Shown here: piece by piece, positions 1 to 11,726 of the stretch
Position numbering within the stretch: position 1 is the first letter of the stretch
How the letters are laid out: the number at the start of each line of letters is the position of its first letter
The notes under the pieces: generated by a model
Seen by the model: the letters and a program-made list of their open reading frames with translations, nothing else
What the model was told of the DNA's origin: nothing
Databases searched by the model: none
Translations under genes and position numbers: made by a program
Assembly: GCA_963995525.1 (NCBI GenBank)
Contig: OZ023205.1
Span: forward strand, 62,507,933 to 62,571,932
DNA length: 64,000 nt
From: Escarpia spicata
Taxonomy: Eukaryota > Annelida > Polychaeta > Sabellida > Siboglinidae
Direction of reading: 5' to 3'

Positions 1-2906
1 CATGACGTCTTGAATATAAAATGTTGGGTCATCACCAGAGAACCAGTTTGCTTGTCAGACCATGAAATGATGGTAACAGTAAAAGTCACCCATTACATGT
101 CCTCATAATTCACTGCATACATGAATGATGCATATATTTTTCTTGCGTTATCTCATACATATCAGACCACCGTCCTGATTGTATGTTCCAGCCCTACTCT
201 CTACCAGATCATTAGCAGTCAGTGATATATCTCAGATGAAGGCAATATGTAGATATAGGCATAGGTAGGAAGAATTGTCAAATTTATGACCCAATATCTG
301 ACCAGGAGGGGATTCCTTTGAAGCTGTGTTCAGGGAACAAGGCCAGAGTTAGATACAGCCACAGGGAACAAGATTATTCATGATTCCCTCTGCTGCTCTC
401 CAGATAATGAGAGAAGTTTGTAGACAAGAACACAGCAACTGGCCCAATGACCTGCCAGTCAGAGTGCACCGGTAATCAGAAAGTGACCACTTGACCAGAG
501 CAGATAGATTCAAGGGAGAAGCCTTGTTGTCAGGCTTGTTTCAACAGGCAAATACCTTGTAATACTCAAGAAGGGCTGAACTAAGAACTGGACACATTCC
601 TGCGTACCACCCACCTTGAGGTGGTGATTTTTGCTTCCACATTTCTTCTGTAAGAATCTATTGCCAAATTTGCATGCAAGCACACTCACACACATACGCA
701 CTACTACGCATGCACACTCACACACGTACGCATACACACACACATCTTTTTACGAATCTGATATGTTTCTCAATATTTGTGCTTCACTAGAATGGTAGCT
801 TGCCAGGTTCTAGAAACAATTAAAGAGAAGAACAATATACAAGTGTAGAGTTCAGATTTACATCATAAGACAGTGTTTTAGTCTTAAGGTATGTAACGTT
901 GGAGTAAGGTGAAATACAGTTGCCTGCCAGAAAACTGTGGAATACTAAGTCAACCTCAATTCCCTGTGGTTCCATGGAATCTGCTCCCCTGTTGGTTGGT
1001 TGGTTGGCTAACATGGTTCTGTTTAGGAAAAACCTCAAAAATATAGAGGGGCAACAACCAACCCAGCAAATGTATGAGATTGATGATTAAGCAAAGTGAA
1101 TAGGAGAGGCATAACTTCTAGAAGTTTAGTGAGGTTATCTTGACAAACAGGCAACGTCAGGTTGATATACTACACAGTTAGTTCCAGCATGTTATAATTC
1201 CCCTGGTTGCATCAACACAATATCAGCCAATGTACAAGTAATAAAAGTCTAATAAACACTGGTAGACCCAGAGAGTGCTTCATATGGTGGTCAACTAAAT
1301 TGTCCTTATGCATGACTTGATTATATAGTACACACATTTCATCCGTAGGACCATCATAGGCCTGTCCTGGTGAATACCATGACAAAATTAATGCGTACAT
1401 CACATATTTGGCAGAGAATAGCCAATACAAGTGTGTACATCACATTGTTGTGTGTGCTCCAAATGCAAAGTTGGAAAGGCAGGTTGATTTCTGCAAATGA
1501 ACCATCCCAAAGCTGACATCAGACAGTCATTAATCTTCTACAGACATGCTTTTGTGGCTGATTACCAAATGAGCCATGCAAGGTGTAGTCCTATACACAC
1601 TTACAGTGCCAAGGCAAGTTGGTTCTGGCAACCACTTTGTTTTAATGGCCACAAGTCCAGTGCATCAGGGCTGAACTGCACAGAATTGCACGAGGGCCTA
1701 TACAGCAGGATATGCATTCTGCTTTGCTTTGGTTGGTGAAGAATTTGTGAAAATTAGATATCGCATGCACAACTGTTTACTTCTATCAAGTACTGCAAAC
1801 ACCAACAATTATAGCATGATGACCAGATGATGAACTAATGCATTGTGGCACAGATTGGAAATCTAGACAGATACACGCAACATCACCAGTTCGCAAAAGC
1901 ATGATTGCATTTTCAAAACCAACTACTCAGTATGTGTTACGTGTTTCCATCTATATTAGAAGACTACAGCCAACACTGCCTCGTGCATATTAAGACTCCT
2001 ATAAAGGCCATCTCCAGCAAATTCACAGAGACATTTCAATAACCTTTGCCGAGGGATACACAAAGTGTAACTGGCATTTGACTTGCATAAGAAACTAATT
2101 AACATTAATAATGAACATCCATACACAAATGGACATGCATGTGATTACGTACAAAATGTCTAGCCATAGCTGATGTATAGGACAGAAGAACTGTGTTGAA
2201 TCGCTACAGCAGTAGACCCAACCTCCACTTGCTGAAGAGAAAGACCATTTTGGTAAACACCACACATAGTCTGTGCCAGGGTCAATGGGATGCAGATGAC
2301 ACGGGAAGAAATCATCCATTCAGCAGCACAAAGCCTGTCCAGGGTCAGTCAATGAGGCAAATCACCTGGGACACTGGCCAGATAATTCTATCCTGATAAC
2401 ACCAAGGACACCATTTGATGTCCACATTTCATGCAGATCAACAGTCATGTGTGGCACTGGACATGGCAAATGTATTAGCTGTCCACTTTGTGCTGATTGG
2501 CGCTGTACTCTGTGGTCACAACAAGTACATTCAGACAGGGCGGCTGATTCTAAAGAACTACGGTAACCCAGCATCATTGAGTGTGGTCGCATCACCCACA
2601 GGTCAACCAATCACTGGAGAAATCTCCCTAAAGTGCTGCACTGATGCAATCGTAGGGGTGCACATCAATGGTAGCATCCGATTGGCTAAATTGCTAACTT
2701 AAGCAACAAAATAAGATGGTTGTACTAATCTTAGATTACTTGAATGCGTGTTACACAGGGAGGGCATGGGAAAATAATCAAGCATGAGATTATGATGGTT
2801 ATTCTACACTCTACTTAACTTAAACATTGGCAAAGAGAATAGGTAAGAACTATTTCAAATGTGGCCTTTCAACACACCACATAGTTTAGTTAAAACATGC
2901 CTTACA
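1..2906. other. Non-coding flank, no gene seen
   Basis: Reading frames here are short, overlap on both strands and show no domain, splice-bounded conservation or codon bias. The only low-complexity feature is a CA-rich stretch near 685-742. I see no transposon ends or target duplications apart from the retrotransposon that follows. Confidence 0.6.
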
Positions 2907-2911
2907 ATGAC

Positions 2912-3068
2912 TGTTGTATAACGTAGTTAATATTATAGTGATCTGTACCCTGGTGTTTTTGTAAGTGCTGGAATGATGCGACAGGGGGCGCGTGTGGCTG
3001 GACCGATTAAACATGTGGCTTAACGTTACTTGCGTGTCTCAAATACATCCTTTTGGCAAGGTATAACA
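2912..3068 (+). repeat. 5' LTR of the Ty3/gypsy element
   Basis: 157 bp, TG...CA ended, preceded by target duplication ATGAC at 2907-2911. It should carry the U3 promoter and R/U5. I see no strong TATA box apart from the weak TATTATAG near 2931. It differs from the 3' LTR only by TATAG here versus TATAT there. Confidence 0.96.
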
Positions 3069-3085
3069 TGGTGACAGAAGTGGGA
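3069..3085 (+). promoter_or_regulatory. Primer binding site (tRNA-Leu-like)
   Basis: TGGTGACAGAAGTGGGA starts at the first base after the LTR. It is complementary to a tRNA 3' end of the form TCCCACTTCTGTCACCA, which fits a leucine tRNA with one possible mismatch. It would prime minus-strand DNA synthesis. Confidence 0.75.
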
Positions 3086-3220
3086 CGTACACCAAATACT
3101 GCAGACAATGTTTGTCTAAGAGTATATTGTACGGAAGAAATGTGAGAACGTTGCGAAGCCAGTACAAGCAGAGCCTGCGTAATAGTACAAGACAGCCAGC
3201 CGACTCGACAACAAGACAAG

Positions 3221-6200
3221 ATGACGGGAGCATCCGTCAAACCACCAGACACTTTAGAAGTGACGATGACTGGCAACCCAGCGCACTCGTGGGAAAAATG
3301 GAAGAGGAGATTCCAGATCTACCTCCAAGCCACAGGGTCAACCGACAAGCCAGGAGAACAAAAAGTAGGGCTACTACTTCATCATATTGGTGAAAATGGA
3401 ATCGAAATTTTCACAAATTTCACGTTTTTGCCTGACGAGAACAAAAACAATTATGACACTGTTGTTACGAAATATGACCAATATTTCACGAAACGTGACC
3501 CGCAGTTAATGTTGCGAGAAAAGTATCATTTGAAACGTGAACCAGGACAGACAATTGATTCGTGGGTAAACACTGTGCGCGAGAGAGCAAATGAGTGCAA
3601 GTTTCCTCCTGAATTTCACGAGCAGGCAGTGAGAGACAAAATAACATTTGCGTGCACTGAAGACAGCGCCAAACTAAAACTGTATGATGCAGGCGCAGAC
3701 TTATCGTTGGACAAAGCCGTCCAAATACTCTCGTTGAAGGAAGCTACATACCGCGAGCTGAGAGAGTCGAAAACCGCAAACATCGAGTATGTCAAGCGTA
3801 AACAAGGATACGTGTCAAAACGCACAACGCAGTTTGTCGACCAGCGAGATAAACACACTCCAAAAGTAAACAAGAGATGTGGTTACTGCAATACGCATCA
3901 CGTCTATGGGAAAAAGAACTGCCCAGCTGAAAAAAATAAATGTCGGTCATGCCAGAAAACCGGACATTTTCAAGTCGTTTGTCGGAGTGTGCGACGCGTC
4001 AACGAGGTCACAGGTCATGATGACATAACACCGACGACTGCATCAACGTTCGTTGGAGGAATTGATGAGCTTAGTGACGATGCACATTGTGATCCAGGGT
4101 GGCATATACAGCTGTGCGCAGGCGAGGAGAAACTTCAATGGTGTATTGATACTGGTGCCCAGGTATCGATCATGCCAAAACAAGTTTATCAACCGTCCTT
4201 CGGTGAACTGTTAGAGACTGACAGAATTCTCATCGGAGCTGGAGACACACAACTCGACACTGTGGGATTTGTCAAAATGTTACTTGTTCATGATACAACG
4301 CAAATCACAGAACAAGTGTACATTGTCAAGGGTGCGTCAAAGCTACTACTGGGAGTACCAGGAATATGCAAACTAGGTCTCATACATGAACTCCCAGGTA
4401 CATACAGTATCAAAGCTGTCAACGTAGCTGATCTATCACCACCTGTGAGTAAGCAGAGTGTGGTAAACAAATACCCGAAGTTGTTTTCCGGTTTGGGGAA
4501 ACTACAAGGGGAACACACAATTCACTTGAAAGAGAACGCGACACCATTCTGTCTTGCCACACCAAGGAGAGTGCCTCTCCCGCTGATGAAAAAGGTGAAA
4601 GACGAGATCGACCGAATGGTAGATAGTGGAGTGATCGAACCAGTGAATGACCCCACCGACTGGTGTGCTCCAATCGTTGCAGTTCCAAAACCTTCAGGTG
4701 CTGTCAGATTATGTGTAGACTTGACGAAACTGAATGAATCAGTGCGTCGAGAATACTACATCATTCCGAAAGTTAAAACGACACTTGGCAGCATTGCAGA
4801 AGGAACAGTCTACTCCAAACTTGATGCAAACTCGGGATTTCATCAAATCATGCTCAGTGAAGAGAGTGCTAAGCTGACAACTTTCATAACGCCATATGGC
4901 AGATACATATTCCGACGACTTCCTTTCGGGATATCCTCAGCCCCGGAGTATTTCCAGAAGCGTATGGACCGTGAACTGTCAGGGCTCAACGGAGTCGTTT
5001 GTCACCTGGACGACATACTTGTTGTCGGACGCGACCAACGCGAACATGATCAGAGGCTGAAAGCTGTTCTCGACAGACTGACAAAGAGTGGTCTGACACT
5101 CAATCTGGAGAAATGCGTCTTGTCACAGACCAAACTATCGTATCTCGGACAGATCATAGACAACCACGGAATCCACAAAGATCCAGCTAAAGTGAAAGCG
5201 ATCGTTGAGATGGCTGAGCCAACAGACATCGTGGATCTCAGACGATTTCTGGGAATGATAAATCAGCTCATGAAATTCTGTCCGAACTTAGCAGAGATGA
5301 CACATCCGCTAAGAGAGCTGCTAAAGAAGAAGAATGCATGGCTATGGGGCCAGACACAGCAGCAAGCTTTCAAAGAACTGAAATCGGAACTGGCATCTGA
5401 AAGAGTACTTGCAATGTATGGCACCGAGAAAGAAACAGTTGTCTCGGCGGACGCCAGCAGCTTCAGTCTTGGAGCTGTGTTACTACAACGACAGTCTTCA
5501 GGGGAGATGCGACCCGTTGCATTTGCAAGTAGATCAATGACCGAGACCGAATGCCGTTACGCCCAGATCGAAAAAGAGGCGTTGGCAACCACATGGGCAC
5601 TCGAACACTGGTCTGACCTTCTCATCGGCATGCAATTCAAGGTGGAGACGGACCACAAACCGCTCGTTCCTCTACTCTCCACGAAGCTTCTGCACGAACT
5701 TCCTGTACGTATTCAACGTTTCAGGACTCGCCTGATGAGGTACACGTTCAGCATCGACCATGTTCCAGGAAAGCACCTGTACACTGCCGATGCACTGTCA
5801 CGTGCTCCCATGAAACACACTGGCGACCAGCAGACAGAGGAGTTCCGTCAGGAGGTGGACAGCTACGTCAATGCGGTTATGCTGCATCTACCTGCATCTG
5901 ACCAAAGACTCAAAGAAATCAGGCGAGAACTCAACAAAGACGACATGTTAAAACTCGTCCTCCATTATGTCCGAAATGGATGGCCAGAAGACAAGCGGAA
6001 AATGCAAGGACCTATCGTGAAATACTGGCAGGAACGAGGCAACCTGTCAGTCAATGAAGGACTTTTGATGCATGGACAACGACTCGTTGTGCCGCCTAGT
6101 CTGAGAGTTGACATTCTTAGATATCTTCACGACTGCCACCAGGGAATCACGAACACTCGTGGGAACGCAGCATCATCCGTGTGGTGGCCAGGGATTTCGC

Positions 6201-6349
6201 GAGATATCGAGAAGATGGTAAAAAACTGTGCCATATGCGAACAATACCGCAAAGATCGCATTGAACCCAGAATTCCCTCGCAGACCTTGGTCCAGAATTG
6301 GTGCAGACTTTTTCACATACAAAAGTCATATGTACCTACTGACTGTTGA
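3221..6349 (+). CDS. Gag-Pol polyprotein, gag through integrase zinc finger (prematurely ended)
   Basis: A 1042-codon frame from ATG 3221 to TGA 6347-6349. Visible in order: a capsid-like gag (about residues 1-200) with a Trp/Phe-rich start; two Cys/His knuckles (about 219-255), the second a canonical CX2CX4HX4C (CRSCQKTGHFQVVC); an aspartic protease with active site DTGAQVS (about 309); reverse transcriptase with the catalytic box HLDDI in place of the usual YxDD (about 595); RNase H starting with SADASS (about 744); and the integrase HHCC zinc finger (about 966-1008). The frame then departs from integrase homology near 6275 and stops. The first ATG leaves a 135-bp leader after the primer site, normal for the family. 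Gag and pol are in one frame, with no programmed shift between them. As read, the product lacks the integrase catalytic core. Confidence 0.95.
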   Translation: MTGASVKPPDTLEVTMTGNPAHSWEKWKRRFQIYLQATGSTDKPGEQKVGLLLHHIGENGIEIFTNFTFLPDENKNNYDTVVTKYDQYFTKRDPQLMLREKYHLKREPGQTIDSWVNTVRERANECKFPPEFHEQAVRDKITFACTEDSAKLKLYDAGADLSLDKAVQILSLKEATYRELRESKTANIEYVKRKQGYVSKRTTQFVDQRDKHTPKVNKRCGYCNTHHVYGKKNCPAEKNKCRSCQKTGHFQVVCRSVRRVNEVTGHDDITPTTASTFVGGIDELSDDAHCDPGWHIQLCAGEEKLQWCIDTGAQVSIMPKQVYQPSFGELLETDRILIGAGDTQLDTVGFVKMLLVHDTTQITEQVYIVKGASKLLLGVPGICKLGLIHELPGTYSIKAVNVADLSPPVSKQSVVNKYPKLFSGLGKLQGEHTIHLKENATPFCLATPRRVPLPLMKKVKDEIDRMVDSGVIEPVNDPTDWCAPIVAVPKPSGAVRLCVDLTKLNESVRREYYIIPKVKTTLGSIAEGTVYSKLDANSGFHQIMLSEESAKLTTFITPYGRYIFRRLPFGISSAPEYFQKRMDRELSGLNGVVCHLDDILVVGRDQREHDQRLKAVLDRLTKSGLTLNLEKCVLSQTKLSYLGQIIDNHGIHKDPAKVKAIVEMAEPTDIVDLRRFLGMINQLMKFCPNLAEMTHPLRELLKKKNAWLWGQTQQQAFKELKSELASERVLAMYGTEKETVVSADASSFSLGAVLLQRQSSGEMRPVAFASRSMTETECRYAQIEKEALATTWALEHWSDLLIGMQFKVETDHKPLVPLLSTKLLHELPVRIQRFRTRLMRYTFSIDHVPGKHLYTADALSRAPMKHTGDQQTEEFRQEVDSYVNAVMLHLPASDQRLKEIRRELNKDDMLKLVLHYVRNGWPEDKRKMQGPIVKYWQERGNLSVNEGLLMHGQRLVVPPSLRVDILRYLHDCHQGITNTRGNAASSVWWPGISRDIEKMVKNCAICEQYRKDRIEPRIPSQTLVQNWCRLFHIQKSYVPTDC

Positions 6350-7214
6350 CTACTATTCGCGAGATGTCGAAATCTGCATTGTGTCAACAAATGTTAACAC
6401 TGGAGAAACAGTAGCCAAACTGAAAAAAAATTTCAGTCGTCAGGGAATACCAGATATTCTCTTCTCGGACAATGGGCCGCAGTTCGATTCAGAGGAATTC
6501 AGAGACTTCGAAATCCTGGGGATTCGAGCATGTCACATCATCCCCGAAATATCCTCAGTCAAACGGCGAAGTCGAACATGCCGTCCAAACGATGAAAACT
6601 ATCCTGAATAAATGTGATGATGAGTACCTCGCTCTCCTAACATACCGGAACACTTCCCTTCACAATGGATATTCTCCAGCACAACTGAACATGGGGCGGA
6701 AGTTGAAAACCAGAGTGCCAATTCACCCAGACGAGTTAACTCCGAAACTACCGGACTTCAATATCGTTCGAAAGAGGGAGAGACAGTATCGGGAGACTAT
6801 GGCTCAGAACTACAATCGCAGACATAGAGTCGTGGAAGGTGAAACCTTATCACCCGGAGACCGAGTGTGTGTCCCCGACCTGAAGACGAAGGCGAAGTGG
6901 TTCGCAATCTTCAGCATCCTCGATCTGTACTCACCGAGACACCGAGAAGTCGTGTACGACGTAACCGGCGAATGATCCGCAGGTTGGACTTACCACATCT
7001 ATGCCAACCCACATTAAACAATGGTCAAGATGTCATGACTGAAACACAGTTAACCTCGCTCCAGCCAGATGGCATGCTTGAGGTAGACGACCATGAACAA
7101 CCTCCTGTGATCGGACGTTACCAGGAACAGTCGGTGCCAGTACAAGAACCACCTGTGTCTAGAAAGTCTGGCAGAGCAACCAGGAAACCGACAAGATATG
7201 TAGAAGAGTGTTAA
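6270..7214 (+). pseudogene. Integrase catalytic core and C-terminus, out of frame
   Basis: Integrase homology continues after the main frame but moves between frames. The region with the first and second catalytic aspartates (VDYYSR and SDNGPQF) is read in the frame open at 6228-6611. The region with the catalytic glutamate (PQSNGEVEHA) is read in the frame open at 6472-6975. The C-terminal tail, with an RRNRR motif and an Arg/Pro-rich end closing at TAA 7212-7214, is in the frame open at 6867-7214. Breaks therefore fall near 6270-6290, 6525-6545 and 6880-6895. No single product could hold the DDE triad, so this copy should not integrate by itself. Small indels from genuine decay or from assembly error would look the same here. 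Confidence 0.88.
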
Positions 7215-7374
7215 GTTGCACTCAGACTCTTAGAATAATGTGAAATGAACATTTTTGTGTAATTGGAACATTTTATGTTAAAATGTGATTGCGCATCTGT
7301 CTGAATGCGAAAAGAACTCTTTCCTTTAAATGAACATTCGATTCTAATTTACGGGGACATTTCATATCCTTACT

Positions 7375-7386
7375 GAAAAGAGGAGA
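7375..7386 (+). promoter_or_regulatory. Polypurine tract
   Basis: GAAAAGAGGAGA lies directly against the 3' LTR, where the plus-strand primer of an LTR retrotransposon is expected. Confidence 0.85.
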
Positions 7387-7543
7387 TGTTGTATAACGTA
7401 GTTAATATTATATTGATCTGTACCCTGGTGTTTTTGTAAGTGCTGGAATGATGCGACAGGGGGCGCGTGTGGCTGGACCGATTAAACATGTGGCTTAACG
7501 TTACTTGCGTGTCTCAAATACATCCTTTTGGCAAGGTATAACA
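7387..7543 (+). repeat. 3' LTR of the Ty3/gypsy element
   Basis: 157 bp, one mismatch to the 5' LTR, followed by target duplication ATGAC at 7544-7548. It supplies termination and polyadenylation signals; ATTAAA near 7482 is a candidate. Confidence 0.96.
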
Positions 7544-7548
7544 ATGAC

Positions 7549-7930
7549 TAAATGGATAGTTTCTTGCCTTGAAGATATTCCATGAGGAATTTAAAGGGTG
7601 TGACATTCAAAGTAATTATTAAGTAGTAACATGGGCCACTGAAGCAGGCGGACATAAACTCAATGGTGAACAAACTCAACACAACTGTGACACACTTAGA
7701 GCTAAATGACAGTTTATAACATGTCAAGAATACGTCTGATACTGAGGAGATGAAGGCAAATACACGTCTTATGCTTGATACACTAAAATTACTAAATGGA
7801 CACTGTCTCGCCTCAAAGATACCTCAAAAGAAATATTTGTGTGTCATGTACAAAGTCCTTATTAAATGGTAATACGAATTGGGGCAAAGGAACATAAACT
7901 CAAACAGAGCATAGTTGAGTGATTCGCTGC
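7549..7930. repeat. Diverged direct duplication, about 246-bp offset
   Basis: The segment starting at the retrotransposon target site (ACTAAATGGATAG) recurs, clearly diverged, about 246 bp downstream near 7791 (ACTAAATGGACAC). The match continues through AACATAAACTCAA at about 7652 and 7890. It reads like two old copies of an unidentified non-coding repeat; the retrotransposon landed at the edge of the first. Confidence 0.55.
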
Positions 7931-10900
7931 TAAATTACATCATTTAGTATGGGCCAATTCCTACCTCTAAAAAGACGCATTTATTGTCTCCAAGACTTCT
8001 CCTTTGAAGTAGACAATGTATGATGTTTGATTTTCTGGACACATGAAATGATACCTTTATAATTTGTCAAACTTGACAAAAGTAATTGTGACTTCACGTC
8101 ACATACTCTCTTTGCCAAGACTGTCAACAGTCGATTGTAATGTGCTAAGAGTGACGTACACGAGTGATCACTTAAGGGAGATGACCTGATTCCCAAGTGT
8201 CAGCAAAATGCGAGTCGGGCAATAACTGAACTCGTTGACATGCAACTGGTTGTCAGAAATCATCTAGCTGGAAAATGTGTAAATGGTATGGTCGGTTTGA
8301 CATATTCCTCAAGTGGTATGGAGATATCGACAATATGTCACATTGCAAGAAGTGACTCCAACTATATTTATCCTGTGTCCGGTAATCGCAGCACATCCCT
8401 AAAGTCTGTCAGCTGCCACATCTAAAGTATGTCCAAACACAAGTGCTCATATGTTGAGGATTTATATTTAAAAGAAGGCACAAAAGGAAGAGGTGTGACA
8501 GCTAATTCACAGTCTGTGTGCAGACATATTAGGTCTCAAGTATTTCTTAGATTAGATTTCTTTAGAATTTCCAGTGGTGGCGATGACGCTCAATTTCACA
8601 AAATGACTATAAGTGATATGTGGGTAGCTACAACATATGGGTCGTGTTGAGATGAGGTAGTGCACTAAACAGTAGATGGTATAAAAAGCAGTCAGTGTTA
8701 TGTGCAAAGAGTCATGGCTAGGGCATTTCTGTCTGGCAAGTATTGAAAGGCAGTGCTATAACATTTTGAAATCAACCAAAGACATTAGAAAATGTAACTA
8801 CTTCTAAAAAAATTGGTATCCCCTGTGTTTCCTGTATACAGGTTAACTTACATTACCCTGCCCCTGTGCATATATACAGTATGGGTTCTTCAATATGAAA
8901 TTGATTAACTTATTGATTCAGTGGGTTTACTGATTTACTGACCTCTTCCCTGGCATACAAAGTCTTGAAACAGTTGGTCTTTGTGCTTGTCAAAGATAAA
9001 GATTGTGTTAATATTTTCTTAGGCAGACTGCCCAAAGCAGCCCACTTACGCATTATGGCAGACTGACCCAAACCGCCCGATAAAATTGTTGCTACGACAC
9101 TTGGCCAAATATACGATCATTTATGTGCACAATGAAATATAAATTAATTTCATGCATTACTTGAAATATCCCCATTTTAATGCAAGCAATGACAGACCTG
9201 TGTGAAGTACAACTGAAAGGTCTTGTCTACTGTAGGGGTTAATGAAAGAATGCAGGAAAGGGTTCACTGCCTAAAGTAGACAGAGTGCAGTATATACCCG
9301 CAGTACGTGGGCAAATCCATAAAAGACAACCATTCAAAGGACATGATCCAGTCACCAAGTGTTAACAGAAATGAGTGCACAAGTTGAAGACGTGTTCAAG
9401 TTGTGTTCGGCAACCAATAAATACTTTGTTGATGGCAAGACAGAGATAATTATACAGTGCTCAAGTCATCATTTTGATCTCTTCTGACAAAGGAGACCAA
9501 ACATTAGTAGATAGTGTCACAGACAAGGTGATGTGGCTGAAGGAAAAGTTCCCAAGCCTTTCAATAGCCCAGGGTATAGAATCAGACTCAAGGCTGGACA
9601 CGGTCCAGTGAAGCAGACTATAAAAGGCTAAGGAGACTGAACATTAGTTCCAAGTATCACAGACAAAGTGATTAAATGGATTAAGTGAAACAGAGAGAAG
9701 CCCACAAACATACATTGACAGCAAATGTATTTTCATGGTACAAGGAAAGTCAGACAATGAGGCAAGACAAATTGTAGCAAGGTCTACATCTTTCAAAGAT
9801 GCTAACTATGTTATCTCACTGAAAGTCAGCAGATTTGTTTCAAACACCATGACAGCGACTATGTCAACAGACTCAAGACTGGACAAGCTTTACATGTTTC
9901 AATGAATGCAAGTATAGCAATTGCTCTGACAACATATAATTGTATGTTTGATAACATTAATAATCTTGTTAAATGCAACTGATTTATACTGTATTGTCTG
10001 TTGGCTTCCAATCACTGATTGTTTTCATGGTAAAACAGTATACTTCAACAGTTAGTTGGATTCAGAGAGACTTTGCAACGATGGGCAAAAGAGATATCTT
10101 TCATGACATAAATATACTTGTTTTAAATACTCCAGTTCTCGTGCTGTTTGTGGGTGTCTAATCACTACTTCATTCTCCAGTTTATTTGTTACCATGATTA
10201 CAATAATAATAAATACAACATTTCTATAACACCACAATCACATTTTCCGTTTTATTTTTCTAAACATTTATAATAATATAACATTGTTAAAAGTGCACAT
10301 GTGTAAGAAAGATTAATTATTACATTAAATTAAACCATTAAAACATTATATGGTGAATCTAAAAATAATAATATTTTATGTGTATATTGTGGTAAAATAT
10401 AATAAATAAACATGACAGCAGTGGATGACACTGTAATAATAAATGTGGAACAGTGCATGTCCTTTTACTGAAGGTATCTTTTGGAAGGAAGAGTGCAGTT
10501 TATCAGCAGGTCAATGTTGAATCAAGATGGGTACAGACCACTATTTATGTTGTAAATGGAGACCACATTTAATGCTTTTTTCTTCAGAAATGGCTGCCAC
10601 TTCATCTAGGCCCAGTGTAGCACTCTCCCATGGTCTTTATTGTTCCATCCCAGCCTATCTGCATTAATTTATATATTCAGCAATTTTAATGTAATTTACA
10701 TTTGTGCAGAAATCCAGCCGACTTGCCACGATATGTTATTGAATAATGCATTAAATCAGATTGTTTTTCTGCGACATCAATTTGTTGGAAACAGTCACAC
10801 TCAAATGAAAGGTGCATGAATGCAAACTGAATGTACATGTATTATGATTTTTTTTAAATGACATCAAATTAAACACTAATTTGGTAGTTTGAAAACAAAA

Positions 10901-11678
10901 ATGAAGGATACTGCACTATACTATAAACATTACTGAGCATTCAACCAATAAAAGCATGATAGTAGATGGACGCCTTTGTTTTGTCATGACCAAACATAAA
11001 TGGATGCCTCCCAATACTACTGTACAACTGTGTGAATTTCTACCGTGACGATGTCACAGCCATTTAAAGCTCATCATCACACCATGGACAAATGTGTCAT
11101 CACTGAACAAATGCGTAATTTCCAGAAAATCAGAGGTGGCTAATCCACATGTCAACAGCACATCACCATGGCTCAAGGTATCCCGGTCAGCTTATGTAGA
11201 TCACCACAATGACTCAACAAGATGCCAATTGACAACACATAGAAGTAATCAATTCTCTGCGTATCAACATGCACACATGGTAATACGACCACTAGCCCCC
11301 ATCTCTGGCAAATAAACCTCAAATTACCAGATTACTACCATCGATACAACTTCTGTTCGGCTGATTAATGCCAATTTGTCCTGATGCTACTGATGCGTTT
11401 TCATACTATGGCGATGGCTGTACGTGGAGGCGGAATCTGTCAACATGAGCTGCGATTATGTAAAACAGATGAATCATTACAGCAGACGGGCTATGATAGA
11501 ACCTTCAGATTGAAATGGTGTTCAACTTCATCATTCATCATCATTGGTATCGGTCTATCTGTCGAGAGATCATGGAACTGTGCCTTGGTTGACATTCAGT
11601 GTTCCGAACAGAAAATTCTGCCGGGAATAGTCGTTTTTTTCAGTGTTTATCTTAAAAAACATGACACATCTGATTAAA

Positions 11679-11726
<48 letters not shown>

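Larger units (their letters stand above)
2912..7543 (+). mobile_element. Ty3/gypsy LTR retrotransposon, full length (4632 bp)
   Basis: A complete LTR retrotransposon. Two 157-bp direct terminal repeats begin TGTTGT and end ATAACA, and they differ at one base only. The insertion is flanked by the 5-bp duplication ATGAC (2907-2911 and 7544-7548), as expected for Ty3-type integrases. A primer binding site follows the left LTR and a purine tract precedes the right one. Between them lie gag, protease, reverse transcriptase, RNase H and integrase in Ty3 order, with no envelope gene. Short LTRs, a size under 5 kb, one fused gag-pol frame and a leucine-tRNA-like primer site resemble the Mag/Steamer-like lineage of marine invertebrates; that placement is inference. 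LTR identity (156/157) points to a young insertion, yet the 3' third of pol is frame-shifted. Confidence 0.97.

Noticed and set aside
2362..2702. Overlapping plus and minus frames of about 80-95 codons
   Set aside because: No domain, no splice support, and similar length on both strands; chance frames.
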